Assembly (NCBI GenBank): GCA_934486785.1
Contig: CAKSQK010000001.1
Coordinates: 496,001 to 560,000, forward strand
Direction of reading: 5' to 3'
Origin: an uncultured Niabella sp.
GTDB taxonomy: Bacteria; Bacteroidota; Bacteroidia; Chitinophagales; Chitinophagaceae
DNA: 64,000 bases
A model generated the notes under the pieces. That model made no database searches, was not told the DNA's origin, and saw only the letters and a list, made by a program, of their open reading frames with translations. Position 1 is the first letter of the stretch, and each line of letters starts with the position of its first letter. Below, in pieces: positions 34,728-43,696 of the stretch. The translations under genes were made by a program, and so were the position numbers.

Positions 34728-34804
34728 AAAAAGTTCAATTTTCAAATTTCAGTTGTGCAATGATACAAACCAAAAGTCAATCTTTCCAAAAATCTGTTTT
34801 TCAC

Positions 34805-35192
34805 AATTTTTCTTTTTAAAATAATAATAATTAATACTTTTTTTAAAATAAGCCTATTATTATTAGGGCTGTGAATTAGTGGATAAAAAGAAAAAACATC
34901 AACCGGAAAAAATTTGGAATTGTGGTTATGCACATTTTAAAAGGTTAATTCACATCAATAGAACAAGAATACAGCCTCATTTGTTGGTTTATCCACTTTG
35001 CTGTGAATTTGGCTGCCGGTAAAACTTTTTATTTAATATTCCATTCATACTGTGTTAATATCAACGGCATAAAAAATGAATTCCTAACGCCTAAACCCAA
35101 ACCGGGTAAAAATTTTATTTTCTTACCCGGTTATAAGATTTCATACAAACGTTTCACACAGGGTTATACACATTTTTAAGCGGGTATTCACA
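34805..35192. other. putative chromosomal replication origin (oriC)
   Basis: The divergent gap 34728-35285 between nadA and the S46 peptidase has no gene. It holds an AT-rich tract at about 34805-34868 and DnaA boxes against TTATNCACA: perfect TTATGCACA (34926-34934) and TTATACACA (35164-35172); one mismatch at 34870-34878 and 34878-34886 (minus), 34946-34954, 34989-34997 and 35184-35192. Two parS sites lie 3.7 kb to the left and dnaN 4.2 kb to the right, and genes on both sides mostly point outward. dnaA itself is not in the window. Not proven by skew or marker-frequency data. Confidence 0.7.
35101..35131. repeat. inverted repeat inside the putative origin
   Basis: ACCGGGTAA (35101-35109) and TTACCCGGT (35123-35131) are perfect inverted copies, extended by one A-T pair outside, around a 13-nt loop that is almost all A/T. 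No T run follows on either strand, so it is not a simple terminator. Confidence 0.7.
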
Positions 35193-35200
35193 TATCTTTG
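35193..35200 (+). promoter_or_regulatory. -7 promoter box of the S46 peptidase gene
   Basis: TATCTTTG, full TAnnTTTG match, directly after an 8/9 DnaA box. The leader would be about 80 nt and includes the palindrome GGTATAAATACC (35201-35212). Confidence 0.4.
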
Positions 35201-35285
35201 GGTATAAATACCTGCTAAAACCCAGGCCGGTATGCTGTTGTTGCTTGTAAAACGCACCTGTTATTCATCCAAAAGTTAAAATAAA

Positions 35286-37463
35286 ATGTACAAAAAGAAT
35301 TTTTTATTGGTTGTATTTACAGTTTTTAGTTTTTTAATTGCCAGGGCCGACGAGGGCATGTGGCTGCCCCAGTTTTTAGAGGCTGTGAACGAAAAAAGGA
35401 TGAAAGCCCTGGGCATGAAGATCAGCGCAAAGGATATTTATGATGTAAATAAAGGCAGCCTGAAAGATGCCGTTTTGATTTTTGGCGGCGGTTGCACCGG
35501 CGAGGTCATCTCTGACAAAGGACTGGTTTTAACCAATCACCACTGCGGTTATGGCAATATTCAAAGGCATTCAACAGTAGATAAAAATTACCTGAGAGAC
35601 GGTTTCTGGGCGCGCAATTATGCAGAAGAGCTGCCCAATGCCGGCCTTACGGTAACTTTTATTGTACGCATAGATGATGTGTCAAAGCAGGTGCTGCAGG
35701 GCGTGGCGGCTACCATGAAAGAAAGTGAGAGGCAGTCAGTAGTTGATAAAAATATTGCCGCGCTACGCAAAACCACTAAAAAAGAAGAGTACCAGGAAAT
35801 TTTGGTAAGACCTTTTTACGAAGGCAACCAGTATTTTTTATTTGTAATTGAACGGTTTAGAGATGTGCGCCTGGTTGGTGCGCCGCCTTCGGCCATTGGA
35901 AATTTTGGGCAGGATACTGATAACTGGATGTGGCCGCGCCATACCGGGGATTTTAGCCTTTTTAGGATTTATGCCAATAAAAACAACCAGCCTGCAGATT
36001 ACTCCGCTGATAATGTACCCTACAAACCCAAAAGATCTTTGGCCATCAGCCTGGGCGGCGTAAAAGAGGGCGATTTTACCATGGTTTTTGGTTTTCCCGG
36101 CCGCACCACACAATACCTGCCGGGCGAAGCCGTGCGCCAGATTGTAGAAGTAAATGACCCTGCAAAAATTTCAATCAGAGACAAAGCCCTGGAAATACTG
36201 AACAAATACATGCGCGCTGATGAAGCAATTAAAATACAATATGCTTCAAAATATGCCGGTATTTCTAATGCGTGGAAAAAGTGGCAGGGTGAAGTACTGG
36301 GCTTAACTAAAACCAATGCGTTTCAAAAGAAACAAGATTATGAAGCATTGTTTTTAAAACGCGTCAACGCAAATACAAATTTTAAAAACAAATACGGAAT
36401 GGTTTTGCAGGAACTCAACCGCAATTATAAAATGATAGAACCTTACGGTCTGGCGCGTGATTATTACCTGGAGACCACAAGTAAGGTGGAACTTTTTGGC
36501 ATCACCAATCGCTTAATATCTCTGATGAATGCAAAAGTTTCCAAACAACCTGATGATTACAAAAAAGATATAGCCACACAGGTCAGCAGCTTAACAGGTT
36601 TGTATAAAGACCTGAACCTGAATGTGGATAAAGAGATGTTTGCCGCCATGATGCAATTATATATAGAAAAGCAGGATCCGAAATTTGTTTCGGAAATGGC
36701 GCAGAATTTAAAAACCAAATATGGTGGTGATTATCAAAAATGGGCTAATGCCATGTATGATGATAATATTTTTCTGAATACGGACAGAATGTTGAATTTA
36801 CTGCAAACTGATCCAGACCAGCTATACCGGCTGGCACAGCAGCAGGAAGTGTTCAGATTGGTGAACAATATGGCCATCCACTTTAATAGTTTAATTACAC
36901 CAGCGCTTAACCGGTACCAGCCCGAGATTGATAATTTGCAGCGAAAATATATGCAGGCTCAAATGGATGTAATGACTGATAGAAATTTTTATCCTGATGC
37001 TAACAGCACTATGCGGGTAACTTATGGGCAGGTGAAAGGTTATGCTCCGGCTGATGCTAAAATTTACAATCATCAAACCTACCTGGATGGGGTGTTGGAA
37101 AAATATGTGCCCGGTGATTACGAATTTGATGTGCCCGAAAAATTAATCGCTCTGTATAAAAATAAAGATTACGGCAAGTATGGCATTACCGATAAAAATG
37201 GCGATAAAAGAATGCCGGTTTGCTTTATAGGTTCCAACCACACCACCGGCGGTAACAGCGGCAGCCCGGCGCTTGATGCCAACGGCAATTTAGTGGGTCT
37301 CAACTTCGATCGCGTGTGGGAAGGCACTATGAGCGATATCAATTACGATCCGTCTATTTGCCGCAATATTATGGTAGATGCGCGTTACATACTTTTTATT
37401 ATTGACAAATTTGCCGGCGCCAAACATTTGATTGATGAAATGAAAATAGTCGGCGTTAAATAA
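35286..37463 (+). CDS. S46-family dipeptidyl-peptidase, DPP11-like
   Basis: 725 residues with a signal peptide ending before ADEGMW. S46 landmarks: LTNHHCGYGNIQ with catalytic His at 85 or 86, NWMWPRHTGDFSLFRIYA, and TTGGNSGSPALDANGNLVGL with catalytic S658. R676 in NFDRVWEG aligns, by the same spacing from the serine, with Arg673 of Porphyromonas gingivalis DPP11, the residue that selects Asp/Glu at P1 (Gly in DPP7). The enzyme should release acidic dipeptides in the periplasm. It is the first gene to the right of the putative origin. Confidence 0.92.
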   Translation: MYKKNFLLVVFTVFSFLIARADEGMWLPQFLEAVNEKRMKALGMKISAKDIYDVNKGSLKDAVLIFGGGCTGEVISDKGLVLTNHHCGYGNIQRHSTVDKNYLRDGFWARNYAEELPNAGLTVTFIVRIDDVSKQVLQGVAATMKESERQSVVDKNIAALRKTTKKEEYQEILVRPFYEGNQYFLFVIERFRDVRLVGAPPSAIGNFGQDTDNWMWPRHTGDFSLFRIYANKNNQPADYSADNVPYKPKRSLAISLGGVKEGDFTMVFGFPGRTTQYLPGEAVRQIVEVNDPAKISIRDKALEILNKYMRADEAIKIQYASKYAGISNAWKKWQGEVLGLTKTNAFQKKQDYEALFLKRVNANTNFKNKYGMVLQELNRNYKMIEPYGLARDYYLETTSKVELFGITNRLISLMNAKVSKQPDDYKKDIATQVSSLTGLYKDLNLNVDKEMFAAMMQLYIEKQDPKFVSEMAQNLKTKYGGDYQKWANAMYDDNIFLNTDRMLNLLQTDPDQLYRLAQQQEVFRLVNNMAIHFNSLITPALNRYQPEIDNLQRKYMQAQMDVMTDRNFYPDANSTMRVTYGQVKGYAPADAKIYNHQTYLDGVLEKYVPGDYEFDVPEKLIALYKNKDYGKYGITDKNGDKRMPVCFIGSNHTTGGNSGSPALDANGNLVGLNFDRVWEGTMSDINYDPSICRNIMVDARYILFIIDKFAGAKHLIDEMKIVGVK

Positions 37464-37555
37464 TCAAGCGAATGCCGCGTTCTGGCCTAAAAAAATTCAG
37501 GTACAAAGTTTGATACTGTTTCATACGATTTTGTAACAAACAAAAAACTGAAAAA

Positions 37556-37915
37556 ATGGTAAATAACAAACACATTGCAACTTTCATTCTGGGTGCGCTG
37601 GCCGGTCTTGCTGCCGGTAAATATGCCAGCATGAGCGCCGAAGAAAAAGAAAAACTGATGGCTAACTTAAAAGCCAAGGCCAAGAACCTGAAAGACGAAG
37701 CCGTGAAAACTACAGATCAGGCGAAGGATTATTTTAGTGAATTGTCTAAAAAAGGTGGTGATGCTCTGAAGGAACAATTTCCCGGTGCTGAAAAATGGGT
37801 AAATGAAATTTTTGGCAATAAAGCCGCGGCAGACAATACCACGGTGCACACAGAGAATGTGCCACCACCAACCGGTGATAACCATCCGGACGGCCATACA
37901 AATCCGGCCATATAA
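37556..37915 (+). CDS. YtxH domain-containing protein
   Basis: 119 residues: an N-terminal helix with small residues (IATFILGALAGLAAGKYASMS), a long amphipathic helix rich in K/E/A (EKEKLMANLKAKAKNLKDEAVK), and a disordered Pro/Thr/Asn tail. Membrane-anchored by its first 20 residues, function unknown. It has a terminator 22 bp after its stop. Compared with the 75-residue YtxH at 21290 it has an additional C-terminal tail. Confidence 0.8.
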   Translation: MVNNKHIATFILGALAGLAAGKYASMSAEEKEKLMANLKAKAKNLKDEAVKTTDQAKDYFSELSKKGGDALKEQFPGAEKWVNEIFGNKAAADNTTVHTENVPPPTGDNHPDGHTNPAI

Positions 37916-37937
37916 AGGTCTAAGGAATTCAGAATTC

Positions 37938-37965
37938 AAGGCGGGCAGAAATGTTCGCCTTTTTT
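37938..37965 (+). terminator. intrinsic terminator
   Basis: AAGGCG (37938-37943) pairs with CGCCTT (37956-37961), 12-nt loop, then T. The T run reaches the stop codon of the convergent amidase gene. Confidence 0.7.
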
Positions 37966-38785
37966 AATCATTTATTATCATAAACCCATCACCATTCCTT
38001 AAAAATGGATATTGCTGCCGGGCGCTGTCGAGGGTTTGTTTCTCCAAGATTACTGTACAAATATCTTCCTCATTTTTTTTGTGGTAAATCGTTTCGCCCA
38101 GAGGGCCTACTATCATACTGTCGCCACTGTATGCCACACCTTTTTCGTCTACACCCACACGGTTTACGCCAATGGCATAGCACTGATTTTCTATGGCACG
38201 TGCCTGCAATAAAGTTTTCCAGGCGTGGCTGCGCTGCTGCGGCCAATTGGCAATGTTTATCAAAACATCATACTCCGGCATGTGCTCTTTCTCCCCGGGA
38301 GCAGGTGCTTGTCGGGCCCAAACCGGAAACCGGAGATCATAACAAATTTGCAAATGAATTTTCCAGCCTTTTACCGATGCAATTAGTCGCCTGTTGCCAG
38401 GGCTGTAAACCTTATCCTCGCCTGCGTAGGCAAACAGGTGGCGCTTATCATAAAAGCCAAACTGTCCATTGGGCTGCATCCAAATCAGGCGGTTGTAAAA
38501 AACCTCCTTTTCATTTTCCGCAAACTCTTTAATGATCATACTTCCCGCCAGAATGATTGTGTATTTGGCTGACATGGCCTGCATCCACTGCACAGTGGGT
38601 CCATTCATGGTTTCAGCAAGCGCGGCAGCATTTATAGTAAAACCAGTGGAAAACATTTCAGGCAAAAGCACTACTTCAGTTTTCTCTTTTAAGCCCGAGA
38701 TCTTCTGCTCAAACATTTGCAGGTTGGCCTCCTTATCTTCCCAATGGAGGGTGGATTGTATAATGGTGAAACTGAGTTGTGACAT
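37964..38785 (-). CDS. nitrilase-family amidase (YafV/Nit2, omega-amidase-like)
   Basis: 273 residues. The Glu-Lys-Cys triad is visible: E43 in VVLLPEMFSTGF, the lysine in GFYDKRHLFAYAGE and the cysteine in LQICYDLRFPVWARQ. The pattern fits YafV/omega-amidase, which hydrolyses alpha-ketoglutaramate or ketosuccinamate in glutamine/methionine salvage. recX begins 12 bp upstream on the same strand, so the two genes are probably co-transcribed. Confidence 0.9.
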   Translation of the reverse strand: MSQLSFTIIQSTLHWEDKEANLQMFEQKISGLKEKTEVVLLPEMFSTGFTINAAALAETMNGPTVQWMQAMSAKYTIILAGSMIIKEFAENEKEVFYNRLIWMQPNGQFGFYDKRHLFAYAGEDKVYSPGNRRLIASVKGWKIHLQICYDLRFPVWARQAPAPGEKEHMPEYDVLINIANWPQQRSHAWKTLLQARAIENQCYAIGVNRVGVDEKGVAYSGDSMIVGPLGETIYHKKNEEDICTVILEKQTLDSARQQYPFLRNGDGFMIIND

Positions 38786-38797
38786 AAATATATTTCG

Positions 38798-39262
38798 CTA
38801 CTGCTGTTTAAAAAGTTCATTGATAAGTTCTGTTTCAAACCCCTTATGTATTAAGTAATCCGAAGTTTTTTTCATTTTTACAAACCTATTTCGTTCGCCT
38901 TTCAGACTGTCCCATTTTTTTTGAAAAAGTTTTTTGAAAACCTTATTGTATTCTTCATCCTCAATCTCCTTCATTGCTTTTTTAATACAGTATGCGCTGA
39001 TCTTTTTTAATTTGAGGTGTTGCAATATTTTATTGCGTCCCCACTGTTTTTGCCTGAAATGCCCGCCGGCAAAGGCTATTGCAAACCTTTCCTCATTCAG
39101 ATAATTTTCTTCAATGAGCGTGGCAATAATTTCGTCGTGATCTTTTTTCCATATATTAAGATTGTAAAGTTTGCTTACCACGTCGGCGTGGCACCGCTCG
39201 CTGTAGGCACAATACTGCCGCAGTTTTTGCAAAGCCTGCTCTTTGGTTACCTGCCCCGGCAT
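38798..39262 (-). CDS. recX: RecX family regulator of RecA
   Basis: 154 residues made of three-helix repeats: ALQKLRQYCAYSERCHADVVSKL, then YLNEERFAIAFAGGHFRQKQWGRNKILQHLKLKKI and a third repeat to the end. These are the RecX signature residues, including the N-E-x-R-F-A core. RecX normally limits RecA filament growth. recA is not in the window. Confidence 0.9.
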   Translation of the reverse strand: MPGQVTKEQALQKLRQYCAYSERCHADVVSKLYNLNIWKKDHDEIIATLIEENYLNEERFAIAFAGGHFRQKQWGRNKILQHLKLKKISAYCIKKAMKEIEDEEYNKVFKKLFQKKWDSLKGERNRFVKMKKTSDYLIHKGFETELINELFKQQ

Positions 39263-39368
39263 GGATTCTTCTTTAAAAAACTCTCAGGAAAGAAATGATA
39301 TTTACAAAGATTTACCGCATAAAAGTAGGGTTTTTATCATAATCAAAAACGCGGCGGCAATGCCGTGG

Positions 39369-39377
39369 TTATTCACA
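39369..39377 (+). promoter_or_regulatory. DnaA box upstream of dnaN
   Basis: TTATTCACA is a perfect match to TTATNCACA, 42 bp upstream of the dnaN -7 box. It may allow DnaA control of dnaN or be chance. Confidence 0.45.
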
Positions 39378-39399
39378 TGTTGAAGGATAAAAATTTAGA

Positions 39400-39427
39400 T
39401 TGAATACATAATAAAATAGTAGTTTCG
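39400..39427 (+). promoter_or_regulatory. promoter of dnaN
   Basis: TTG 39400-39402, 17-bp spacer, TAGTTTCG 39420-39427 (one mismatch to TAnnTTTG), 28 nt before the ATG. Confidence 0.4.
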
Positions 39428-39455
39428 CTCACGTTACGTTATAAAACAATAGCAG

Positions 39456-40571
39456 ATGAAATTTATTGCCTCTTCAACATCATTACTTAAACATTTACAA
39501 ACCGTTTCGGGTGTGATCAATTCCAATACTGTGTTGCCCATATTGGAGGATTTTTTGTTTGAAATAGACAAAAACAAGCTGACCATTGTGGCTACCGACC
39601 TTGAAACTGTAATGCGTACAGAAATGCCTATTGAGGCAAAAGACAATGGCCGTGTTTGTATCCCCGCTAAAATTTTAATTGATTCTTTAAAAAACATTCC
39701 TGATCAGCCGCTGACCTTTACAATAGATAAGAATTTTGGCGTAGAAATTACCAGCGATAACGGAAAATACAAGGTAATGGGCGAGAACCCGGATAATTTT
39801 CCAAAAGAGCCCGTGGGCGATGATACCACTTCATTTACCATGACCTCATCTGCCCTGCTTACAGCCATCAATAAAACTTTATTTGCTACAAGTTCTGATG
39901 ATCTGCGTCCAGCTATGACAGGCGTGTTCTTTGAGTTTGACGGCAATAGCATTCAATTTGTAGCCACAGACGCGCACCGCCTGGTTAGGTATAAAAGAAC
40001 TGATGTGAATTCACCGGGCACAGAGTCTTTTATTGTGCCACGCAAACCCCTCAACCTGCTCAAATCTGTTTTAGCAGATAACCAGAACGAGATAATACTG
40101 AACTATAACAACAATCATTTTTTTGTGCATTATGGCGAATCAAAAATGAGTTGTCGGCTGATTGATGCGCGTTTTCCCGATTATAAGGTGGTGATACCAA
40201 CAGAAAATCCTTACAAACTTGTGGTAAACCGTCTGGACTTTTTGGGAGCACTGCGCCGCGTAAGCGTTTTCAGCAATAAAAGCACCAACCAGGTAGCACT
40301 CAACATCAGTGGTAGCGAATTGCAACTGGCCTCGCAGGATGTGGATTTTAGCTTTGAAGGAAACGAACGCATGAAATGCCAGTACAATGGCGAAGACCTG
40401 CTGATTGCTTTTAACGCCAAGTTTTTGATAGAAATGTTGAATGCTACCACCAGCGAAGAAGTGTATATGGAACTGAGCACCCCTTCCAAAGCCGGCCTCA
40501 TCAAACCCATGGAGCAGGAAGAAAACGAAGAACTGCTGATGCTGGTAATGCCATTGATGATCAATAACTGA
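39456..40571 (+). CDS. dnaN: DNA polymerase III beta subunit (sliding clamp)
   Basis: 371 residues with the three-fold clamp layout: KFIASSTSLLKHLQTVSGVINSN at the start, LRPAMTGVFFEFDGNSIQFVATDAHRLVRYK in domain 2, and EEVYMELSTPSKAGLIKP...LLMLVMPLMIN at the end. It forms the ring that holds polymerase III on DNA. It has its own promoter and terminator and, unlike in many bacteria, is not next to dnaA, but lies 4 kb from the putative origin. Confidence 0.97.
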   Translation: MKFIASSTSLLKHLQTVSGVINSNTVLPILEDFLFEIDKNKLTIVATDLETVMRTEMPIEAKDNGRVCIPAKILIDSLKNIPDQPLTFTIDKNFGVEITSDNGKYKVMGENPDNFPKEPVGDDTTSFTMTSSALLTAINKTLFATSSDDLRPAMTGVFFEFDGNSIQFVATDAHRLVRYKRTDVNSPGTESFIVPRKPLNLLKSVLADNQNEIILNYNNNHFFVHYGESKMSCRLIDARFPDYKVVIPTENPYKLVVNRLDFLGALRRVSVFSNKSTNQVALNISGSELQLASQDVDFSFEGNERMKCQYNGEDLLIAFNAKFLIEMLNATTSEEVYMELSTPSKAGLIKPMEQEENEELLMLVMPLMINN

Positions 40572-40599
40572 TCAGCCGCAGAAGACTAAAACAACCTAT

Positions 40600-40622
40600 G
40601 CTCACTTTATTGTGAGCTTTTT
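40600..40622 (+). terminator. intrinsic terminator of dnaN
   Basis: GCTCAC (40600-40605) / GTGAGC (40612-40617), 6-nt loop, then five T. The next gene starts right after it. Confidence 0.85.
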
Positions 40623-40627
40623 ATTTT

Positions 40628-41875
40628 ATGATTGAAACAAAAGTTTGCGTGGTGGGCGCGGGCCCAGCTGGTGCAGCCGCTGCTTTGCAATTGAACCGGC
40701 AGGGAATTGAATGCGTGATTGTGGACAAAGCTATTTTTCCGCGGGATAAAGTGTGTGGAGACGGACTGAGCGGAAAAGTACCCACCTGCCTCAGCCGCAT
40801 TGATCCCGAAGTGGCAGCGAGGCTTAAACAAAAATCTTTTAAGCTCAATAGCTGGGGCGTAAGTTTTATTGCGCCAAATCGCAAAGCGCTGGATGTAGGC
40901 TTTCATCCCGAATATGACAACAACCCTGAGCTGGAAAAGAAGGATCCGGTAGGCTATGTATGCAAGCGCGTAGATTTTGATAACTTTTTAGTAGAAGAAG
41001 TAAAAAAATGCAGACATGTACAACTCTTCGAAGGAAAAAACATTACACAATACAAGCAACAAAGTGATGGCTACCTAATGAGCGATGAAAAAGGCTTTCT
41101 GGTAAAAGCGCAAATGCTGATCATTGCTAACGGCGCGCATTCTGCCTTCTCTAAAAAAATTGCCGGCATTGAAATGGAGCCGAATCATTTTTATGCGGGT
41201 GTAAGAGCTTATTATAACAATGTAACCGGCATGCACCCCGATAATTTTATTGAACTTCACTTTCTAAAAAGCCTGCTGCCGGGTTATTTCTGGATTTTTC
41301 CATTGCCCAATGGTGCGGCCAACGTAGGGCTGGGCATAATGAGCAGTGAGGTAAGCCGCAAAAAGATAAACCTGAAAAAAGAATTGCTGCGCATTGTACA
41401 AACAGACCCAGTTTTGAAAGAGCGCTTTAAAAATGCCGAACTTACCGGAACCATTGATGGCTATGGCCTGCCGCTGGGCAGCAAAAAAAGAAAGCTTTCC
41501 GGCGAAAGATTTTTGCTGACTGGTGATGCCGCTTCATTGATTGATCCTTTTACCGGTGAGGGAATTGGCAACGCTCTTTATTCCGGCAGAAATGCGGCGT
41601 TCATTGCAGAAAAAGCCGTAAAGGCCAACAATTATTCGGCCTCATTTTTGTCTGCATACGACAATGAAATTGAAAGAGCGCTTGGGCGCGAGTTGCGGCT
41701 TAGTACTAAACTGCAGAAACTGGTAAAATATCCTTTTCTGTTCAATCTGTTGCTCAACATTAGCGCACGCAATAAAAAAGTAAAAGAACTGATGTCTTGT
41801 ATGTTTTACGAGGTAGACCTGAGAGCAAAGCTTACACGGCCGTCGTTTTACATCAACCTGATTCTGAACCGATGA
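40628..41875 (+). CDS. geranylgeranyl-reductase-family FAD oxidoreductase
   Basis: 415 residues. FAD-binding VVGAGPAGAAAALQL lies at residues 7-21, followed by PRDKVCGDGLSGK (the family's C-G-(D/E)-G motif), and LLTGDAASLIDPFTGEGIGNALYSGR for the FAD ribose. Such enzymes reduce isoprenoid double bonds or other lipids; the substrate cannot be told. The ATG is 6 nt after the dnaN terminator T run, so it must have another promoter or rely on read-through. Confidence 0.88.
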   Translation: MIETKVCVVGAGPAGAAAALQLNRQGIECVIVDKAIFPRDKVCGDGLSGKVPTCLSRIDPEVAARLKQKSFKLNSWGVSFIAPNRKALDVGFHPEYDNNPELEKKDPVGYVCKRVDFDNFLVEEVKKCRHVQLFEGKNITQYKQQSDGYLMSDEKGFLVKAQMLIIANGAHSAFSKKIAGIEMEPNHFYAGVRAYYNNVTGMHPDNFIELHFLKSLLPGYFWIFPLPNGAANVGLGIMSSEVSRKKINLKKELLRIVQTDPVLKERFKNAELTGTIDGYGLPLGSKKRKLSGERFLLTGDAASLIDPFTGEGIGNALYSGRNAAFIAEKAVKANNYSASFLSAYDNEIERALGRELRLSTKLQKLVKYPFLFNLLLNISARNKKVKELMSCMFYEVDLRAKLTRPSFYINLILNR

Positions 41876-41918
41876 GAAATGAAGTATTAATTGTTAATTA
41901 TTAATCATAGGAACATTC

Positions 41919-42479
41919 ATGCAAAGAAACATTTTATTATTCTCCGTATTGTTTATGCTGTTTACAGCCTGTAATCCATCCAGGCAATTAAACCATGCTG
42001 TAGCAGAGCGCAAACAACAGAACGTTCAGGTTCAAATTCCGTCTCAGCCAAAGGCAACGCCGGCAGACATCAATATGGTGTATGATTATGAAAATATTTT
42101 TTCAGTCCCAGAAGAAAAACAGCTTGACAGTCTGCTGCGCAACTTTGAAAGAAGCAATCTCATTCCCATCAAACTCGTTACACTGGGCGCCACACATTTG
42201 CAAACGCAGGACTTTGATGCCAACAACGCACTTTTGTATAAAGAATGGGATCTTGTACACGGCAAAAGCGGGCGTGGAATGATCATAGCCATCAGCACCG
42301 GCATGCAAAAATCAAAGGTTGATTATGGCCCTTTTGCGGCCAAATTTATTACACAAAATGATATTGCCGATATTGTGCAGCAGAGCCTCCCTATGATGCA
42401 AGCGGGTAATTTTTTTGAAGGCACCCGCAGCGGCCTGAACCAGATGATGGACATCATACGAAGCAACGTAGGAAAATAG
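41919..42479 (+). CDS. TPM-domain lipoprotein
   Basis: 186 residues. The N-terminus is a lipoprotein signal with lipobox LFTAC18. The rest is a TPM domain: VYDYENIFSVPEEKQLDSLLRNFERS...IPIKLVTLG and GRGMIIAISTGMQKSKVDYG. TPM domains occur in photosystem assembly and in membrane quality-control proteins; some have phosphatase activity. Here it would sit on a membrane facing the periplasm. No partner is apparent in the neighbourhood. Confidence 0.82.
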   Translation: MQRNILLFSVLFMLFTACNPSRQLNHAVAERKQQNVQVQIPSQPKATPADINMVYDYENIFSVPEEKQLDSLLRNFERSNLIPIKLVTLGATHLQTQDFDANNALLYKEWDLVHGKSGRGMIIAISTGMQKSKVDYGPFAAKFITQNDIADIVQQSLPMMQAGNFFEGTRSGLNQMMDIIRSNVGK

Positions 42480-42523
42480 AAACAGCAGGCGGAGTTGAAC
42501 CAATTTCTGCATAATTTCAATAC

Positions 42524-42913
42524 ATGAAGTACAGGATAGCGGCGGTATATGATAATTATATTTCAGCCAACCTGGCCAAAGGCTTGCTGGAGAGCGAGAA
42601 CATCAACTGCTGGCTGAAAGATGAGATGACCGTAACCGTTCAACCTTTTTTAATTAGTGGGCAGAATGGTATAAAACTAATGGTTGCCGAGCCGCAGATG
42701 GAAAGGGCTTTGCAGATTTTAAAAACAGTTAAGCGGGAATTTTATCAGGATCATCCATGCCCCAATTGCGGTTCAAACAACATTACATCTGTTAGCACAC
42801 CCAAAAAAGTTTCTAACGTGCTAACTACTCTTTTCAGAACGATGTTCATGGGTTCGGGTATACAGTTTAAAAAAGTATATCATTGCTACGACTGCGGGCA
42901 GGAGTATGAATAA
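42524..42913 (+). CDS. DUF2007 protein with zinc ribbon
   Basis: 129 residues. The first 70 are a DUF2007 (ferredoxin-like) unit with AAVYDNYISANLAKGLLESENINCWLKDE...GIKLMVAEPQMERAL. The C-terminus has CPNCGSN and CYDCGQEYE, a four-cysteine zinc ribbon. The family is often linked to signal transduction by similarity to PII-type folds, without a proven role. Confidence 0.8.
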   Translation: MKYRIAAVYDNYISANLAKGLLESENINCWLKDEMTVTVQPFLISGQNGIKLMVAEPQMERALQILKTVKREFYQDHPCPNCGSNNITSVSTPKKVSNVLTTLFRTMFMGSGIQFKKVYHCYDCGQEYE

Positions 42914-42923
42914 TATTTGGAAA

Positions 42924-42952
42924 TTGCAAAAAACTGCTAATACTTACATTTG
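42924..42952 (+). promoter_or_regulatory. -33/-7 promoter of kdsB
   Basis: TTG 42924-42926, 18-bp spacer, TACATTTG 42945-42952, then 4 nt to ATG 42957. Confidence 0.55.
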
Positions 42953-42956
42953 AAAC

Positions 42957-43691
42957 ATGAAGAAAATTATTGCTGTTATACCTGCGCGCTATGCCGCCAC
43001 CAGGTTTCCGGCTAAGCTGATGCAAATGCTGGGCGATAAACCGGTGATTACCCACACGTACGATGCCGCTAAAAACAGCGGCCTGTTTGATCAGGTGATC
43101 GTGGTAACAGACAGCGACATTATTTTTAAAGAAATAGTGAGCCGTGGCGGAAAAGCCATGATGAGCCTTAAGGCGCACGAAAGCGGTACCGACAGGATTG
43201 CCGAAGCCGTGAAGGACCTGAACGCAGAGGTGATTGTGAACGTGCAGGGTGATGAACCCTTTATACAAAAAGAACCTTTGGAAAAACTGATCAACTTGTT
43301 TAATGATGAAGAGGTGCGCGTGGCTTCGCTCATGCGCCGGTTTGAAAATAATGACGAGGCCGCCAACCCCAATATGGTAAAGGTGGTGGTGAACCAAAAA
43401 GGAAGGGCATTGTATTTTAGCCGCAGTAAAATACCTTATCAACGCGATGTTAATATTGAACCGGTGTATTATTTACATGTGGGTGTGTATGCTTTTACCA
43501 AAGAAGCGTTGCTTGCCTTTATTACCTGGCCACAAAGCGTTTTGGAACAAACCGAAAAGTTGGAGCAACTACGTTTTTTAGACAATGATGTGGATATTTA
43601 CATGGCCGAAACCTCGTATAAAAACATTGCTATTGACACACCGGAAGATTTAAAAGTAGCGGAGCAACTGTTGAGGGATAAATTAAAATGA
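42957..43691 (+). CDS. kdsB: 3-deoxy-manno-octulosonate cytidylyltransferase
   Basis: 244 residues. The CMP-Kdo synthetase motif IPARYAATRFPAKLM is at residues 7-21, followed by VTDSDII, HESGTDRIAEAV and NVQGDEPFI. It activates Kdo with CTP for lipopolysaccharide inner core assembly, so the organism makes Kdo-type LPS. The promoter sits 4 nt from the start codon. kdsA is not in the window. Confidence 0.95.
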   Translation: MKKIIAVIPARYAATRFPAKLMQMLGDKPVITHTYDAAKNSGLFDQVIVVTDSDIIFKEIVSRGGKAMMSLKAHESGTDRIAEAVKDLNAEVIVNVQGDEPFIQKEPLEKLINLFNDEEVRVASLMRRFENNDEAANPNMVKVVVNQKGRALYFSRSKIPYQRDVNIEPVYYLHVGVYAFTKEALLAFITWPQSVLEQTEKLEQLRFLDNDVDIYMAETSYKNIAIDTPEDLKVAEQLLRDKLK

Positions 43692-43696
43692 TTGTT

